Below, piece by piece: positions 12,023 to 18,882 of a stretch of 64,000 nucleotides of DNA. Origin of the DNA: Pseudomonas saudimassiliensis. Lineage in GTDB: Bacteria > Pseudomonadota > Gammaproteobacteria > Pseudomonadales > Pseudomonadaceae. The translations under genes were made by a program, and so were the position numbers. The stretch lies in NCBI RefSeq assembly GCF_000939975.1, contig NZ_LK391969.1, forward strand, positions 62,001-126,000, given 5' to 3'. Under the pieces are notes generated by a model. That model had not been told where the DNA came from, ran no database searches, and saw only the letters and a program-made list of their open reading frames with translations. How positions within the stretch are numbered: position 1 is the stretch's first letter; each line of letters starts with the position of its first letter.

Positions 12023-12616
12023 GGGTGTTTTTGGCTGTCCGGTATATGGCTGGCGACGAAATAGGATGCTACGGCAGTTTACAGGAGTCCCGCCCGGCCC
12101 GCCGATCGGTAGGGCTATAGATGCAGGAACTCCGCGCGCCGTGAGACAGAGTCGCAAAAACGGCCATTATAGCGAGGAGGGAGGGTGGTCGCATCCTTGT
12201 TTGCGTGGCGTGCAGGGTGCATTGAGCGCCGGTCGAACGCCGCGCCGACATCTATTCACCCTCTATGACTTTCCGACTATGGCCAAGCGCCATTCTCTGG
12301 GCTATGTTGACCTCAAAGCATGGATCGCAGCCGTTCCCGCCCAAGGGGCAAGGACAGCCTTACCTTCCATACCCGAATTGAGAGCGTACCGGCTTGCCTG
12401 CCTGTTGAGGGTGGGGCGGTAGCGTGGCTGATGAGCTGGGTTTTTATCCAGTAGTAATGGGTTCATGAAAAGACGCAGTCAAGCGAATACGGGGTGGCTG
12501 TGGCGAGATCTATAAAGCATTGTTTTTTAAGCGTATTTCAGGCGGCGTAATTTCGATGAAGCGGAGTTAGGTCGCAGTCACTGTTATGTGTTAGTGCCGC
12601 ATGCGGTCTAATCACT
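12023..12616. other. Gene-free stretch between valS and the cassette array
   Basis: About 590 bases. The open frames here have no recognisable product. The valS promoter must lie in the first part. Base composition drops towards the right end, where the cassette array begins. No integron integrase is encoded here, although this is where one would be expected if the array were a complete integron. Confidence 0.6.
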
Positions 12617-12623
12617 GTTAAAA
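12578..12623 (+). other. Possible attI-like start of the cassette array
   Basis: TCACTGTTA occurs twice, at 12578-12586 and 12612-12620. The second copy runs into GTTAAAA at 12617, which is the exact complement of the R'' box of the first attC (TTTTAAC). That identifies G12617/T12618 as the left boundary of cassette 1. CTAATCACTGTTAAAA loosely resembles the simple site of an attI, and paired direct repeats are a known attI feature, but this assignment is inference. It could equally be the R' end of an attC whose left part is lost. Confidence 0.4.
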
Positions 12624-12638
12624 TCTCGGGAGAGCATC

Positions 12639-12845
12639 ATGATTGAGTGGGTTTCTGTAAGCTCAAAAGCCATAAGAAAAATCGGATATGATGCTACCAG
12701 TTCCAGAATGTTTATCGATTTCGAAGATAGCCATCCGATTTACACGTTCTGTGGCGTTCCAGAATCAGTGTTCCATGATTTTATAAGTTCTGGCTCTGTC
12801 GGACGCTATTACCACCAATACATTAAGGATCGGTATCAGTGCTGA
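12639..12845 (+). CDS. KTSC domain protein (cassette 1)
   Basis: 68 residues. The pattern SSKAIRKIGYDATSSRMFIDFEDSHPIYTFCGVP followed by SGSVGRYYHQYIKDRY is the KTSC domain, a small fold named for a Lys-Thr-Ser-Cys pattern and common in phage and cassette genes. Function is unknown. It lies 22 bases after the left cassette boundary, with GGGAGAG as ribosome site. There is no attC between it and the next gene, so both travel in one cassette. Confidence 0.8.
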   Translation: MIEWVSVSSKAIRKIGYDATSSRMFIDFEDSHPIYTFCGVPESVFHDFISSGSVGRYYHQYIKDRYQC

Positions 12846-12883
12846 TTTGGTGCTAATTTTTAAGGCAATGATAAAGCTAATGG

Positions 12884-12912
12884 CATCAGTGAGTGGCTTC
12901 GCTATACTGATG
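12884..12912. other. Short inverted repeat inside cassette 1
   Basis: CATCAGT and ACTGATG are separated by 15 bases, between the KTSC gene and the following gene. It has no attC architecture (no RYYYAAC or GTT core). It may be a weak terminator or a regulatory hairpin. Confidence 0.3.
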
Positions 12913-12929
12913 AAATGTCAGGAAAATAT

Positions 12930-13748
12930 ATGAACAATATAATGGAGATTGATCTCAGCAAGCGGCTTGAGATAAAAATCAATAACAAAAATCCTGTCGG
13001 TCTGGAAGATCTATCGCTCTCTTTACTGGCTTTCAATCATCAGTTTCAAAAGTTTGTCGAGTCTGAGACCAATCGGGAAACGGATATAGGCTCCGAGTTA
13101 CTGATTAAAGAGGTTCGTAGCGGGTCAATCATTGTTGAGTTAATTTCCCATGCTGCACCAATAGTACCTCTGCTGTGGGAAGGTGGTTCGTTGGCTCAAT
13201 GGTCCAAAGTCGCAGAGGGGATTTGTGGCTGGTTATTGGGTAGAGCAGAGAAACCTCCAAAAGAGCTAACAAAGCAGGATCTTCAAGAGTGGAACAAATT
13301 TGTTGAGCCTGTGGCGAAGGATAATGGCTCTCAAATGAACATAAATGTTTCCGACAATGGCAAGGTAATCCAGCAATTCATCATCAATTCCACCGAAGCA
13401 AATGCCATGCAGAACCGAATCGGAAACCTGATATCCGACATGGATACCCCCGAAGGCAATATACATACCCGAAAGGTGATGTATTGGTACCAGACAAAAT
13501 TTGATCCGAATTCAGACACAGGTAATCGAGCAATCATCGATGACCTCTCGAAATCAGCCTTAAAGGTAATTTTCGAGAATAATGCGGTAAAGGATGAGAT
13601 GCTGCATGCGGAACCAAAATTTGGGAAGCCTTGGCATGAACTCGCTTATGTGGTTGATGTAGAGGTTGAGACTGTGAGGGGAACGCCCAAAATGTATAAG
13701 GTCCTCCGCTACTACCCGGAGCATACCTTTGACCCTGACGCGGACTGA
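12930..13748 (+). CDS. Unknown cassette protein, 272 residues (cassette 1)
   Basis: I do not recognise this protein. It is soluble overall, with one hydrophobic stretch near SHAAPIVPLLWEGG (about residues 80-95) and GICGWLLG (about 103-112). A middle part reads NINVSDNGKVIQQFIINSTEANAMQNRI, and the C-terminal half is rich in Trp/Tyr and charged residues. ATG 12930 is preferred because AGGAA lies a few bases upstream; ATG 12915 and 12942 are alternatives. The stop falls just before the R'' box of the first attC. Codon use is AT-rich compared with the backbone, as expected for a captured cassette. Confidence 0.7.
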   Translation: MNNIMEIDLSKRLEIKINNKNPVGLEDLSLSLLAFNHQFQKFVESETNRETDIGSELLIKEVRSGSIIVELISHAAPIVPLLWEGGSLAQWSKVAEGICGWLLGRAEKPPKELTKQDLQEWNKFVEPVAKDNGSQMNINVSDNGKVIQQFIINSTEANAMQNRIGNLISDMDTPEGNIHTRKVMYWYQTKFDPNSDTGNRAIIDDLSKSALKVIFENNAVKDEMLHAEPKFGKPWHELAYVVDVEVETVRGTPKMYKVLRYYPEHTFDPDAD

Positions 13749-13750
13749 CA

Positions 13751-13820
13751 TTTTAACAAATGGCTGTTGTCGGACGCGCCTACGCTGCGCTCCGGCACGC
13801 CGCAAAGCCAAGCGTTAAAC
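13751..13820 (+). other. attC site 1
   Basis: 70 bases. R'' TTTTAAC (13751) and R' GTTAAAC (13814) flank inner boxes TGGCT and AGCCA. The centre is an imperfect palindrome around CGGACGCG...CGCCG. It closes cassette 1. Confidence 0.88.
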
Positions 13821-13824
13821 GTCT

Positions 13825-14220
13825 ATGACCTCAGCCCAGAAAGTTATGGTTAAAAACTGGGTCATCGGCTGCGTATGGCTGGTGGCTTTCGCGGTGGTAT
13901 TTCAGCTACCGCACGAGTATCGCCTGAAGACTGGTTTGATACTCGGAGTTTTGTTTTCTTTGTGGCCGTTGTTAAACCCTGAGATCAGGAATTGGAGAGG
14001 CTACGGAGCTGAGCAACAGTCGCTTGGGGATTTCATCGGTCGGCATGGCCTGCTGAAGCTGTGGATGGTTGGATATTGCGCGTTGGTTCTGCCATTTTTG
14101 ATATATCGCATTGCCACGTCAGGTGGCGGCAGCATCGGCAGTTACCTGCTGTGTTTTCTATTATTGGTCGGCCCACCTTTTCTGGTTTCTGAGTATGAGA
14201 GGTACCAGGCGGCGGGCTAA
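13825..14220 (+). CDS. Small membrane protein (cassette 2)
   Basis: 131 residues with four hydrophobic segments (about 10-27, 36-52, 75-95 and 104-122), so an inner-membrane protein. I do not recognise the family. ATG 13825 lies only four bases after the attC 1 R' box, leaving no room for a ribosome site inside the cassette; ATG 13846, with AGAAAG upstream, is a credible alternative. Expression would depend on read-through from cassette 1 or an array promoter. Confidence 0.65.
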   Translation: MTSAQKVMVKNWVIGCVWLVAFAVVFQLPHEYRLKTGLILGVLFSLWPLLNPEIRNWRGYGAEQQSLGDFIGRHGLLKLWMVGYCALVLPFLIYRIATSGGGSIGSYLLCFLLLVGPPFLVSEYERYQAAG

Positions 14221-14224
14221 AAAC

Positions 14225-14326
14225 GTTTAACAAGGCGCATCAATTCGCGGCCTGCGGCCGCCGGACGCTCTTTACATTGCGGCTGCGCCTCCATTTCAAG
14301 AGCGCCGTTGTGCGCTGGCGTTATGA
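14225..14326 (+). other. attC site 2
   Basis: 102 bases. R'' GTTTAAC (14225) and R' GTTATGA (14320), with inner boxes GCGCA and TGCGC, and a long GC-rich stem containing GCGGCCTGCGGCCGC. R'' is the perfect complement of the R' box that opens cassette 2 (GTTAAAC). It is the longest attC of the array. Confidence 0.87.
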
Positions 14327-14343
14327 GATTCGGGAGGGGCGCA

Positions 14344-14949
14344 ATGACGCCTGAGACAAGACAGAAATACCTGTTGTGGCTCTACCAAAATCCGGGACAG
14401 CATAGAGTTGAGCAGCCAGCAAAGGTGCTTGGTCTTTCCAAGATTCAATCGGCGCGTATCGCCAAGTATCTCATTTCGGAAAATTTGGCCGAGGGTCAAA
14501 CATGGGAAATGATTGATGACTCATGGGACGGTTTCTTAGAGATCGCCCCAAGAGGTATGAAAATGATTGAAAATGACATTCCTCACAACGAAATCATGAG
14601 GCCCGTTACTAACAGCACCGTGGTCCATGGCAACAACTCTGGGGTCATCAATAACGTTACCGCCACAGGCCGGTCAACGGTAAAAATCACAACCGAGCAA
14701 AGTGTATCTAGCCTTTTTCAAAGTCTTGAAAGCATCGTCAAAAAACATGACGTTGGACCACCCTATCAGAGCGAACTCGTAGGTAAGATTGACGAACTTA
14801 AGGAGGCCTTTGATGCTAAAGATAAGCCGTCGTTCTTAAAGCACTACCGAGATTTCGTTGGGTTGGCTTCATCGCACATTGAGCTTTTCGGCGCTTTGGC
14901 GCCTGCTGCAATCCCAGCACTTCATGCGCTCGCTGCGGCAATCTCATAA
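14344..14949 (+). CDS. Winged-helix-like protein with hydrophobic tail (cassette 3)
   Basis: 201 residues. The first 75 residues (TRQKYLLWLYQNPGQHRVEQPAKVLGLSK...IAKYLISENLAEG) look like a winged helix-turn-helix. Next comes a segment of N/T/V repeats (NSTVVHGNNSGVINNV, about 92-115), then a helical part. The last 20 residues, ALAPAAIPALHALAAAIS, form a hydrophobic helix that could insert into a membrane. The wHTH-linker-effector layout resembles small defence or regulatory proteins, but I cannot name a family. ATG 14344 has a strong GGGAGGGG site; an in-frame start at 14308 lies inside attC 2. The stop overlaps the next R'' box. Confidence 0.65.
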   Translation: MTPETRQKYLLWLYQNPGQHRVEQPAKVLGLSKIQSARIAKYLISENLAEGQTWEMIDDSWDGFLEIAPRGMKMIENDIPHNEIMRPVTNSTVVHGNNSGVINNVTATGRSTVKITTEQSVSSLFQSLESIVKKHDVGPPYQSELVGKIDELKEAFDAKDKPSFLKHYRDFVGLASSHIELFGALAPAAIPALHALAAAIS

Positions 14950-15021
14950 CCAGAGCTTCAAGCCGACGCCCGCGCCTCCGCTTCGCTCTGACGTGGACGC
15001 AGCTTAAGCTAAACGTTAGGG
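14944..15021 (+). other. attC site 3
   Basis: 78 bases. R'' TCATAAC (14944) and R' GTTAGGG (15015), with inner boxes AGCTT and AAGCT. R'' is the perfect complement of the R' box that opens cassette 3 (GTTATGA). The TAA in R'' is also the stop codon of the preceding gene. Confidence 0.87.
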
Positions 15022-15049
15022 CACTGAGAAGAGTAGGTGAATTCAGCAT

Positions 15050-15895
15050 ATGGAAGAAATAGACATTTTCCCTGACAAGTACTGGCACTGCCATGTAGAG
15101 CTAGCCGGAGATAGCAAGAAAAAAGATAGATCTGCTGTATTCAACGATCTAACGTTTGATGAGCTTAGCCAACAAATCATAACGCCTTGGCATTCTGGAA
15201 GAGCGTTTACTGTTGACGGAATGGTAATCAAAAATATTGATGACATCCAAAAAATTAAAATTACAAATACTCCACAGCCAAAATCTCACTATGCCGAACA
15301 GCATAACTATAGAATGAGGGGTTCTGGCATAGCTGATTTGGCAACAGATCGTCGATTGCTACCCCTGTCATCTGGAAAAGACTACACACATGATCTGTTA
15401 TTTAAAGAGCAAGAAATAAAAAATACCAAAGGAAGCGTGATCTCTGGAAATAGCAATAATGTGTTTATTGTCCACGGCCACGATGAACAAGCTAAAGAGT
15501 CATCGGCAAGATTCATTGAGAAATTAGGCTTGAACGCAGTAATCCTTCATGAGCAAGCAAATGAAGGACAAACCATTATTGAGAAACTAGAAAAACATAC
15601 TGACGCTGCATATGCCGTCGTTCTATTTACCCCTGACGACGTGGGCGCAAGTTCGGCATCACCAGGAAACCTCCAGCCTCGTGCCAGACAGAACGTTTTG
15701 GTTGAGCTTGGTTATATGGCTGCCAAGATAGGAAGGAATCGTGTATGCGTTCTAAGAAAAGGAAACGTAGAAATACCTTCTGATTTTCTTGGCGTTCTAT
15801 ACATAGATATCGATGCAGCAGGCGCATGGCGGCTAACTTTGGCTAAAGAGCTAAAGGTTGCTGGCTTAAAAGTCGACTTAAATGAAGCTATGTAA
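15050..15895 (+). CDS. TIR-like predicted nucleotide-binding protein (cassette 4)
   Basis: 281 residues. The C-terminal half (about 140-275) matches the TIR-like nucleotide-binding domain of PF10137 (CAP12/PCTIR type): VFIVHGHDEQAK, VILHEQANEGQTIIEKLE, AVVLFTPDDVG, RARQNVLVELGYMAAKIGRNRVCVL and PSDFLGVLYIDID. The Glu in VELGY sits where TIR-like NADases keep their catalytic acid. The N-terminal 130 residues are a separate domain that I do not recognise and could be the sensor. Proteins of this type act as effectors in CBASS and Pycsar defence or occur alone. Here there is no cyclase in the cassette, so triggering is unknown. Confidence 0.8.
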   Translation: MEEIDIFPDKYWHCHVELAGDSKKKDRSAVFNDLTFDELSQQIITPWHSGRAFTVDGMVIKNIDDIQKIKITNTPQPKSHYAEQHNYRMRGSGIADLATDRRLLPLSSGKDYTHDLLFKEQEIKNTKGSVISGNSNNVFIVHGHDEQAKESSARFIEKLGLNAVILHEQANEGQTIIEKLEKHTDAAYAVVLFTPDDVGASSASPGNLQPRARQNVLVELGYMAAKIGRNRVCVLRKGNVEIPSDFLGVLYIDIDAAGAWRLTLAKELKVAGLKVDLNEAM

Positions 15896-15896
15896 G

Positions 15897-15972
15897 CCCT
15901 AACAAGTGGTTCAAACCGTTCGCTTCGCTCACTGGGACGGGCTAAAGCCCGCCCCTTAACCAAACGTTATGC
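15897..15972 (+). other. attC site 4
   Basis: 76 bases. R'' CCCTAAC (15897) and R' GTTATGC (15966), with inner boxes TGGTT and AACCA and a stem containing GGGCTAAAGCCC. R'' is the perfect complement of the R' box that opens cassette 4 (GTTAGGG). It is almost identical to attC 6. Confidence 0.9.
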
Positions 15973-16013
15973 ACTCAGAAGCACTGCAAGGAATCGAACA
16001 TGAGTAACCAAAT

Positions 16014-16877
16014 ATGAACAACAAACCAACCGTGTTTATAGCCTCCTCTTCCGAGGCGATACCTGTGGCAGAGGCGGTTCATATAAAACTCGAACAAGAG
16101 CTTAGAGTCAGGCTGTGGGAAAACGCTTTCGACCTGTCCTCCATTACCATCACGACGCTCATCGACAAAACCAAGGAAGCTGACTACAGCGTTTTCGTGT
16201 TCCATCCAGACGACAAAAGCATTATCAGAGATAAGGAATATAGCGCGGTAAGAGACAACGTAATCCTCGAGCTCGGTATGTTTATCGGCGCACTGGGGCT
16301 CGAAAGGTGCTTTATCTTGGTTCCCAAATCGGCGGAGACGGCCTTTCGACTTCCCACCGATTTGGCTGGCGTTACGGCATCTTTTTACGACGACCAAGAA
16401 GAAAATCTGTCCGATGCCGTAACCGGCTGCTGCGCGAAGATAAAGCAGGCGATTAAAAAAATCGAATCGCAGAAAAACAAAACGGAATCCACGAGCGAAG
16501 TTGAGATTCTCAAAAGCCAGCTCAACCATACCCAGTCGCAACTATGGAGCCTCGGGCACGACGTTCAGAGGGCGCAGGAGCAAGCACAACAGCTCCACGA
16601 GTCTATAAAGCACCATTTCTTTTCCATCGCAAAGCCAGCGACTCCCGCCGAGATCAAAGCCTGGGAAGACGGGGCTAAAGAGAGCTATCTTAAAGAGGTC
16701 AAGATCAGAGATCATCACGTCTACTTTGTTGATCGCGACGTGATAATCCCTCCCCTTCATGGAGCTTCTTCAATATCAGTCATTGTTGCGCAAGGCGCTA
16801 AAGTCTACGGCGTCGACAAGTGGAGCCACAACTCCATCTATTACATGGATGGGTACAGGAGCGATGCCCGCGTATAA
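16014..16877 (+). CDS. TIR-like nucleotide-binding protein, second type (cassette 5)
   Basis: 287 residues. The PF10137-type TIR-like domain is N-terminal here (about 6-130): VFIASSSEAIPVAEAV, VRLWENAFDLSSITITTL, YSVFVFHPDD, VRDNVILELGMFIGALGLERCFIL and LPTDLAGVT. A coiled coil follows (about 145-205, Gln/Glu/Lys-rich). The C-terminal region (about 210-287) is unrecognised and contains a hydrophobic beta-like run, ASSISVIVAQGAKVYG. ILELG again carries the expected acidic residue. The domain order is the reverse of the neighbour in cassette 4, so the two are separate captures, not a tandem duplication. Confidence 0.8.
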   Translation: MNNKPTVFIASSSEAIPVAEAVHIKLEQELRVRLWENAFDLSSITITTLIDKTKEADYSVFVFHPDDKSIIRDKEYSAVRDNVILELGMFIGALGLERCFILVPKSAETAFRLPTDLAGVTASFYDDQEENLSDAVTGCCAKIKQAIKKIESQKNKTESTSEVEILKSQLNHTQSQLWSLGHDVQRAQEQAQQLHESIKHHFFSIAKPATPAEIKAWEDGAKESYLKEVKIRDHHVYFVDRDVIIPPLHGASSISVIVAQGAKVYGVDKWSHNSIYYMDGYRSDARV

Positions 16878-16955
16878 CAAGGCCAGCCACAGCGACAGCT
16901 TTTCCGTTGCGGCTTCGCCTTCACTACAAAGCCGCGCGTGCTGCGGGCGTTACGT
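16872..16955 (+). other. attC site 5
   Basis: 84 bases. R'' GTATAAC (16872) and R' GTTACGT (16949), with inner CAGC/GCTG boxes. R'' matches the complement of the R' box opening cassette 5 at six of seven positions. The TAA stop of the TIR-like gene lies inside R''. Confidence 0.84.
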
Positions 16956-16972
16956 TTCAAGGAGCAGTACCT

Positions 16973-17467
16973 TTGGATAATCTGACAATTACCATAGGAA
17001 TCATTGGCGGACTAGCATCAATAATAAGCTATCTCATGCAACTAGCCGGCGTTAAATCAAAGCTCATACACGTATCCTATGCGCTTATCCTTGTTTCTAT
17101 TACAGCTTTCTTTATCTATGACTCAGCCTCTGTGGAGGCGAAAAATAAATTATTGGAATCTCAAGTAGCAGAGCTGAAAAGCATTGAATATCAAGCTGCC
17201 AAAATTCTCAAAAACTCTTCCAGAGGAAACGATGGCGAGAGAAGAGGCTTCATGCTAGCCAGCTTAGCTATGTTAGAGAAATTCAAGGGGGAGCAGCCTG
17301 ACACATATTCAATGGCCAAAGAATTTGCCATCGCTAGCGGCGTGCTTATCAACGAGCAAGAAGACGGTGTAAAGCGTTTACAGCAACGCTGGGCATTAAC
17401 TGATGGTGCCCATGCTATGGAAGCTTTACTTAAAGGTTTAGCTGGTGGCGCTGAAAAAGAAACATAA
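16973..17467 (+). CDS. Membrane-anchored coiled-coil protein (cassette 6)
   Basis: 164 residues from a TTG start at 16973, chosen because AAGGAG lies eight bases upstream and because longer readings would run through attC 5. Two membrane helices (about 3-24 and 31-50) are followed by a charged helical stretch (SVEAKNKLLESQVAELKSIEYQAAKIL) and a cytoplasmic domain with no family I recognise. A two-helix anchor plus cytosolic domain is a layout often seen in small effectors, but no function can be assigned. Confidence 0.65.
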   Translation: MDNLTITIGIIGGLASIISYLMQLAGVKSKLIHVSYALILVSITAFFIYDSASVEAKNKLLESQVAELKSIEYQAAKILKNSSRGNDGERRGFMLASLAMLEKFKGEQPDTYSMAKEFAIASGVLINEQEDGVKRLQQRWALTDGAHAMEALLKGLAGGAEKET

Positions 17468-17537
17468 CAACTGGTTCAAACCGTTCGCTTCGCTCACTGG
17501 GACCGGCTAAAGCCGGCCCCATAACCAAACGTTATAG
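17462..17537 (+). other. attC site 6
   Basis: 76 bases. R'' ACATAAC (17462) and R' GTTATAG (17531), with inner boxes TGGTT and AACCA and a stem CCGGCTAAAGCCGG. The body differs from attC 4 at only a few positions, so the two belong to one subfamily. R'' matches the complement of the R' box opening cassette 6 at six of seven. No CTATAAC partner for GTTATAG was seen downstream, so a seventh cassette is not closed. Confidence 0.9.
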
Positions 17538-17557
17538 GTAAAAAATGGGAGTACCCC

Positions 17558-18037
17558 TTGGCTGTACCTGACTTTCAATCATTGATGTTTCCATTGCTCA
17601 AGTTTTCCGCTGATGGCGAAGAACATACGATGCAAGAAGCTCGTGACGGGCTCGCCAAGTTAATGGGACTTTCCGAAGAGGATCTACGGGAAAGGCTGCC
17701 AAGTGGTCGGCAAACGACATTTGCAAATCGCGTGGCATGGGCAAAGGTCTATCTCACACAGGCAGGGGTCCTGGAATCACCAAAGCGGGGGCGCTTTCAT
17801 ATTTCTGAGCGAGACCGAAAGATTCTCGCTGAAGCACCTGAAAAAATTGACATCAAGTATCTGGAGCGGTTCGAAGAATTTCAGGAATTTCGGCAGGCGA
17901 GCAGCAAGAACAGAACCGAGAAGGTTACCCACACTACTGAGAGCGAGCCGTCATCCACGACCCCAGAACAGCGACAACTCGCTGCTACTTCGTTAAAGCG
18001 TGGGTATGCCAGCAACAACGGCACCGAGCTGAACTGA
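17558..18037 (+). pseudogene. Mrr N-terminal domain fragment
   Basis: 159 residues from TTG 17558 (GGGAG six bases upstream). Residues 1-90 (VPDFQSLMFPLLKFSADGEEHTMQEARDGLAKLMGLSEEDLRERLPSG...NRVAWAKVYLTQAGVLESPKRGRFHISERG-like) match the Mrr N-terminal winged-helix domain of restriction endonucleases that cut methylated DNA. Complete proteins of this kind carry a Mrr catalytic domain of about 130 residues after this region. Here the frame stops in the linker and no catalytic D-ExK part follows. The gene sits right after the last attC, so it is probably the eroded start of a further cassette or a truncated remnant. It could still fold and bind DNA. Confidence 0.65.
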
Positions 18038-18071
18038 CACCGATTATTCTTGCGACTCTTGAGTACTTTCT

Positions 18072-18467
18072 GTGAAGAAAATCTTACTTGTTCTGGTCTT
18101 CGCCTTTGGCCTGTTCCAACTTCAGCAGGGTGGGCATCTTGATGCTCTGCTTAATAGCGGCGGCTCTACTCAGTCCGACTCTGCCGGTTACTCGAACCTG
18201 TCCGCGCAGGAACAGGAGCTGCAGAAGACGCTGGGGCGGATTAGCCGAAACGGTCCATTCCCTTACCAACGCGATGGCATCACCTTCGAAAATCGGGAGC
18301 GATTGTTGCCAAGCAAGCCGCGGGGATATTACCGGGAATACACAGTGGACACGCCCGGTTTGTCGCACAGAGGGCCGCGCCGGGTGGTGACCGGTGGTAA
18401 CCCGCCAGTGGAGTTCTATTACACCGAGGATCACTACCGTTCCTTTAGCCGAATCAGGGGGCACTGA
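18072..18467 (+). CDS. Secreted barnase-like (RNase N1/T1 family) guanyl ribonuclease
   Basis: 131 residues from GTG 18072. An N-terminal signal peptide (residues 1-20) is followed by a linker and the microbial RNase domain (about 60-131). Barnase-type catalytic residues are visible in order: Glu in YREYTV, Arg in GPRRVV, and His in TEDHYRSF. The domain begins FPYQRDGITFENRERLLPSKPRGYY, close to the family pattern. It hydrolyses RNA after guanine in the periplasm or outside the cell. The barstar inhibitor gene follows after a single base, the standard toxin/inhibitor arrangement. Confidence 0.88.
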   Translation: MKKILLVLVFAFGLFQLQQGGHLDALLNSGGSTQSDSAGYSNLSAQEQELQKTLGRISRNGPFPYQRDGITFENRERLLPSKPRGYYREYTVDTPGLSHRGPRRVVTGGNPPVEFYYTEDHYRSFSRIRGH

Positions 18468-18468
18468 C

Positions 18469-18882
18469 ATGACGACAACACCTGAACAGTCCGCGCCAAT
18501 CACCTGGCAACCGAGGCACCAGCTGGATCAACCTGCCGTTGCTCTGGATGCAAATGGTCTGTTGAACAAGTCGATCCTGTTGCAGGCGCTTTGTGGCGCT
18601 TTCAACTTTCCGGATTACTTCGGTGACAACTGGGATGCAGCCTATGACCTGTTGCTCGACCATGTGGATCAGCTGTCAGAACCTGCTCTCTGGCGCTTCT
18701 CGATTGAGGATGCATCCGAGGTGGATGAGGCTGACCTGGCGGACTGGTTTCAACTGATGATGGATGTTTGTACCTATGCCAGCTCCCGTGAAATACAATT
18801 GCGGGTAGAGATATACGGGGATGCCCTGGCGTGTGGTGTTGGCTCTCTCGGATTTACCGCCGATTCTCCCGAGCGTCAATAA
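18469..18882 (+). CDS. Barstar family ribonuclease inhibitor
   Basis: 137 residues from ATG 18469. The core LNKSILLQALCGAFNFPDYFGDNWDAAYDLLLD matches barstar, including the FP(D/E)YFG(D/E)NWDA motif that plugs the RNase active site. It is cytoplasmic (no signal peptide) and would neutralise the preceding RNase before export. Compared with barstar of 90 residues it has N- and C-terminal extensions. Its last codons overlap the 3' end of the convergent PstS/OmpA gene by seven bases. Confidence 0.88.
   Translation: MTTTPEQSAPITWQPRHQLDQPAVALDANGLLNKSILLQALCGAFNFPDYFGDNWDAAYDLLLDHVDQLSEPALWRFSIEDASEVDEADLADWFQLMMDVCTYASSREIQLRVEIYGDALACGVGSLGFTADSPERQ

Larger units (their letters stand above)
12617..17537 (+). 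mobile_element. Integron gene-cassette array, six attC sites, no integrase in window
   Basis: Six head-to-tail attC sites (ends at 13820, 14326, 15021, 15972, 16955 and 17537) follow genes all on the + strand. When a cassette is excised its own R'' box must pair with the R' box at its own start. This holds throughout: GTTAAAA/TTTTAAC, GTTAAAC/GTTTAAC, GTTATGA/TCATAAC and GTTAGGG/CCCTAAC are perfect, and GTTATGC/GTATAAC and GTTACGT/ACATAAC match at six of seven. Cassettes are therefore 12618-13814, 13815-14320, 14321-15015, 15016-15966, 15967-16949 and 16950-17531. The array is visibly poorer in G+C than its flanks. With no intI in view it is best called a CALIN (attC cluster lacking an integrase) or the tail of a larger chromosomal integron. 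Confidence 0.9.
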
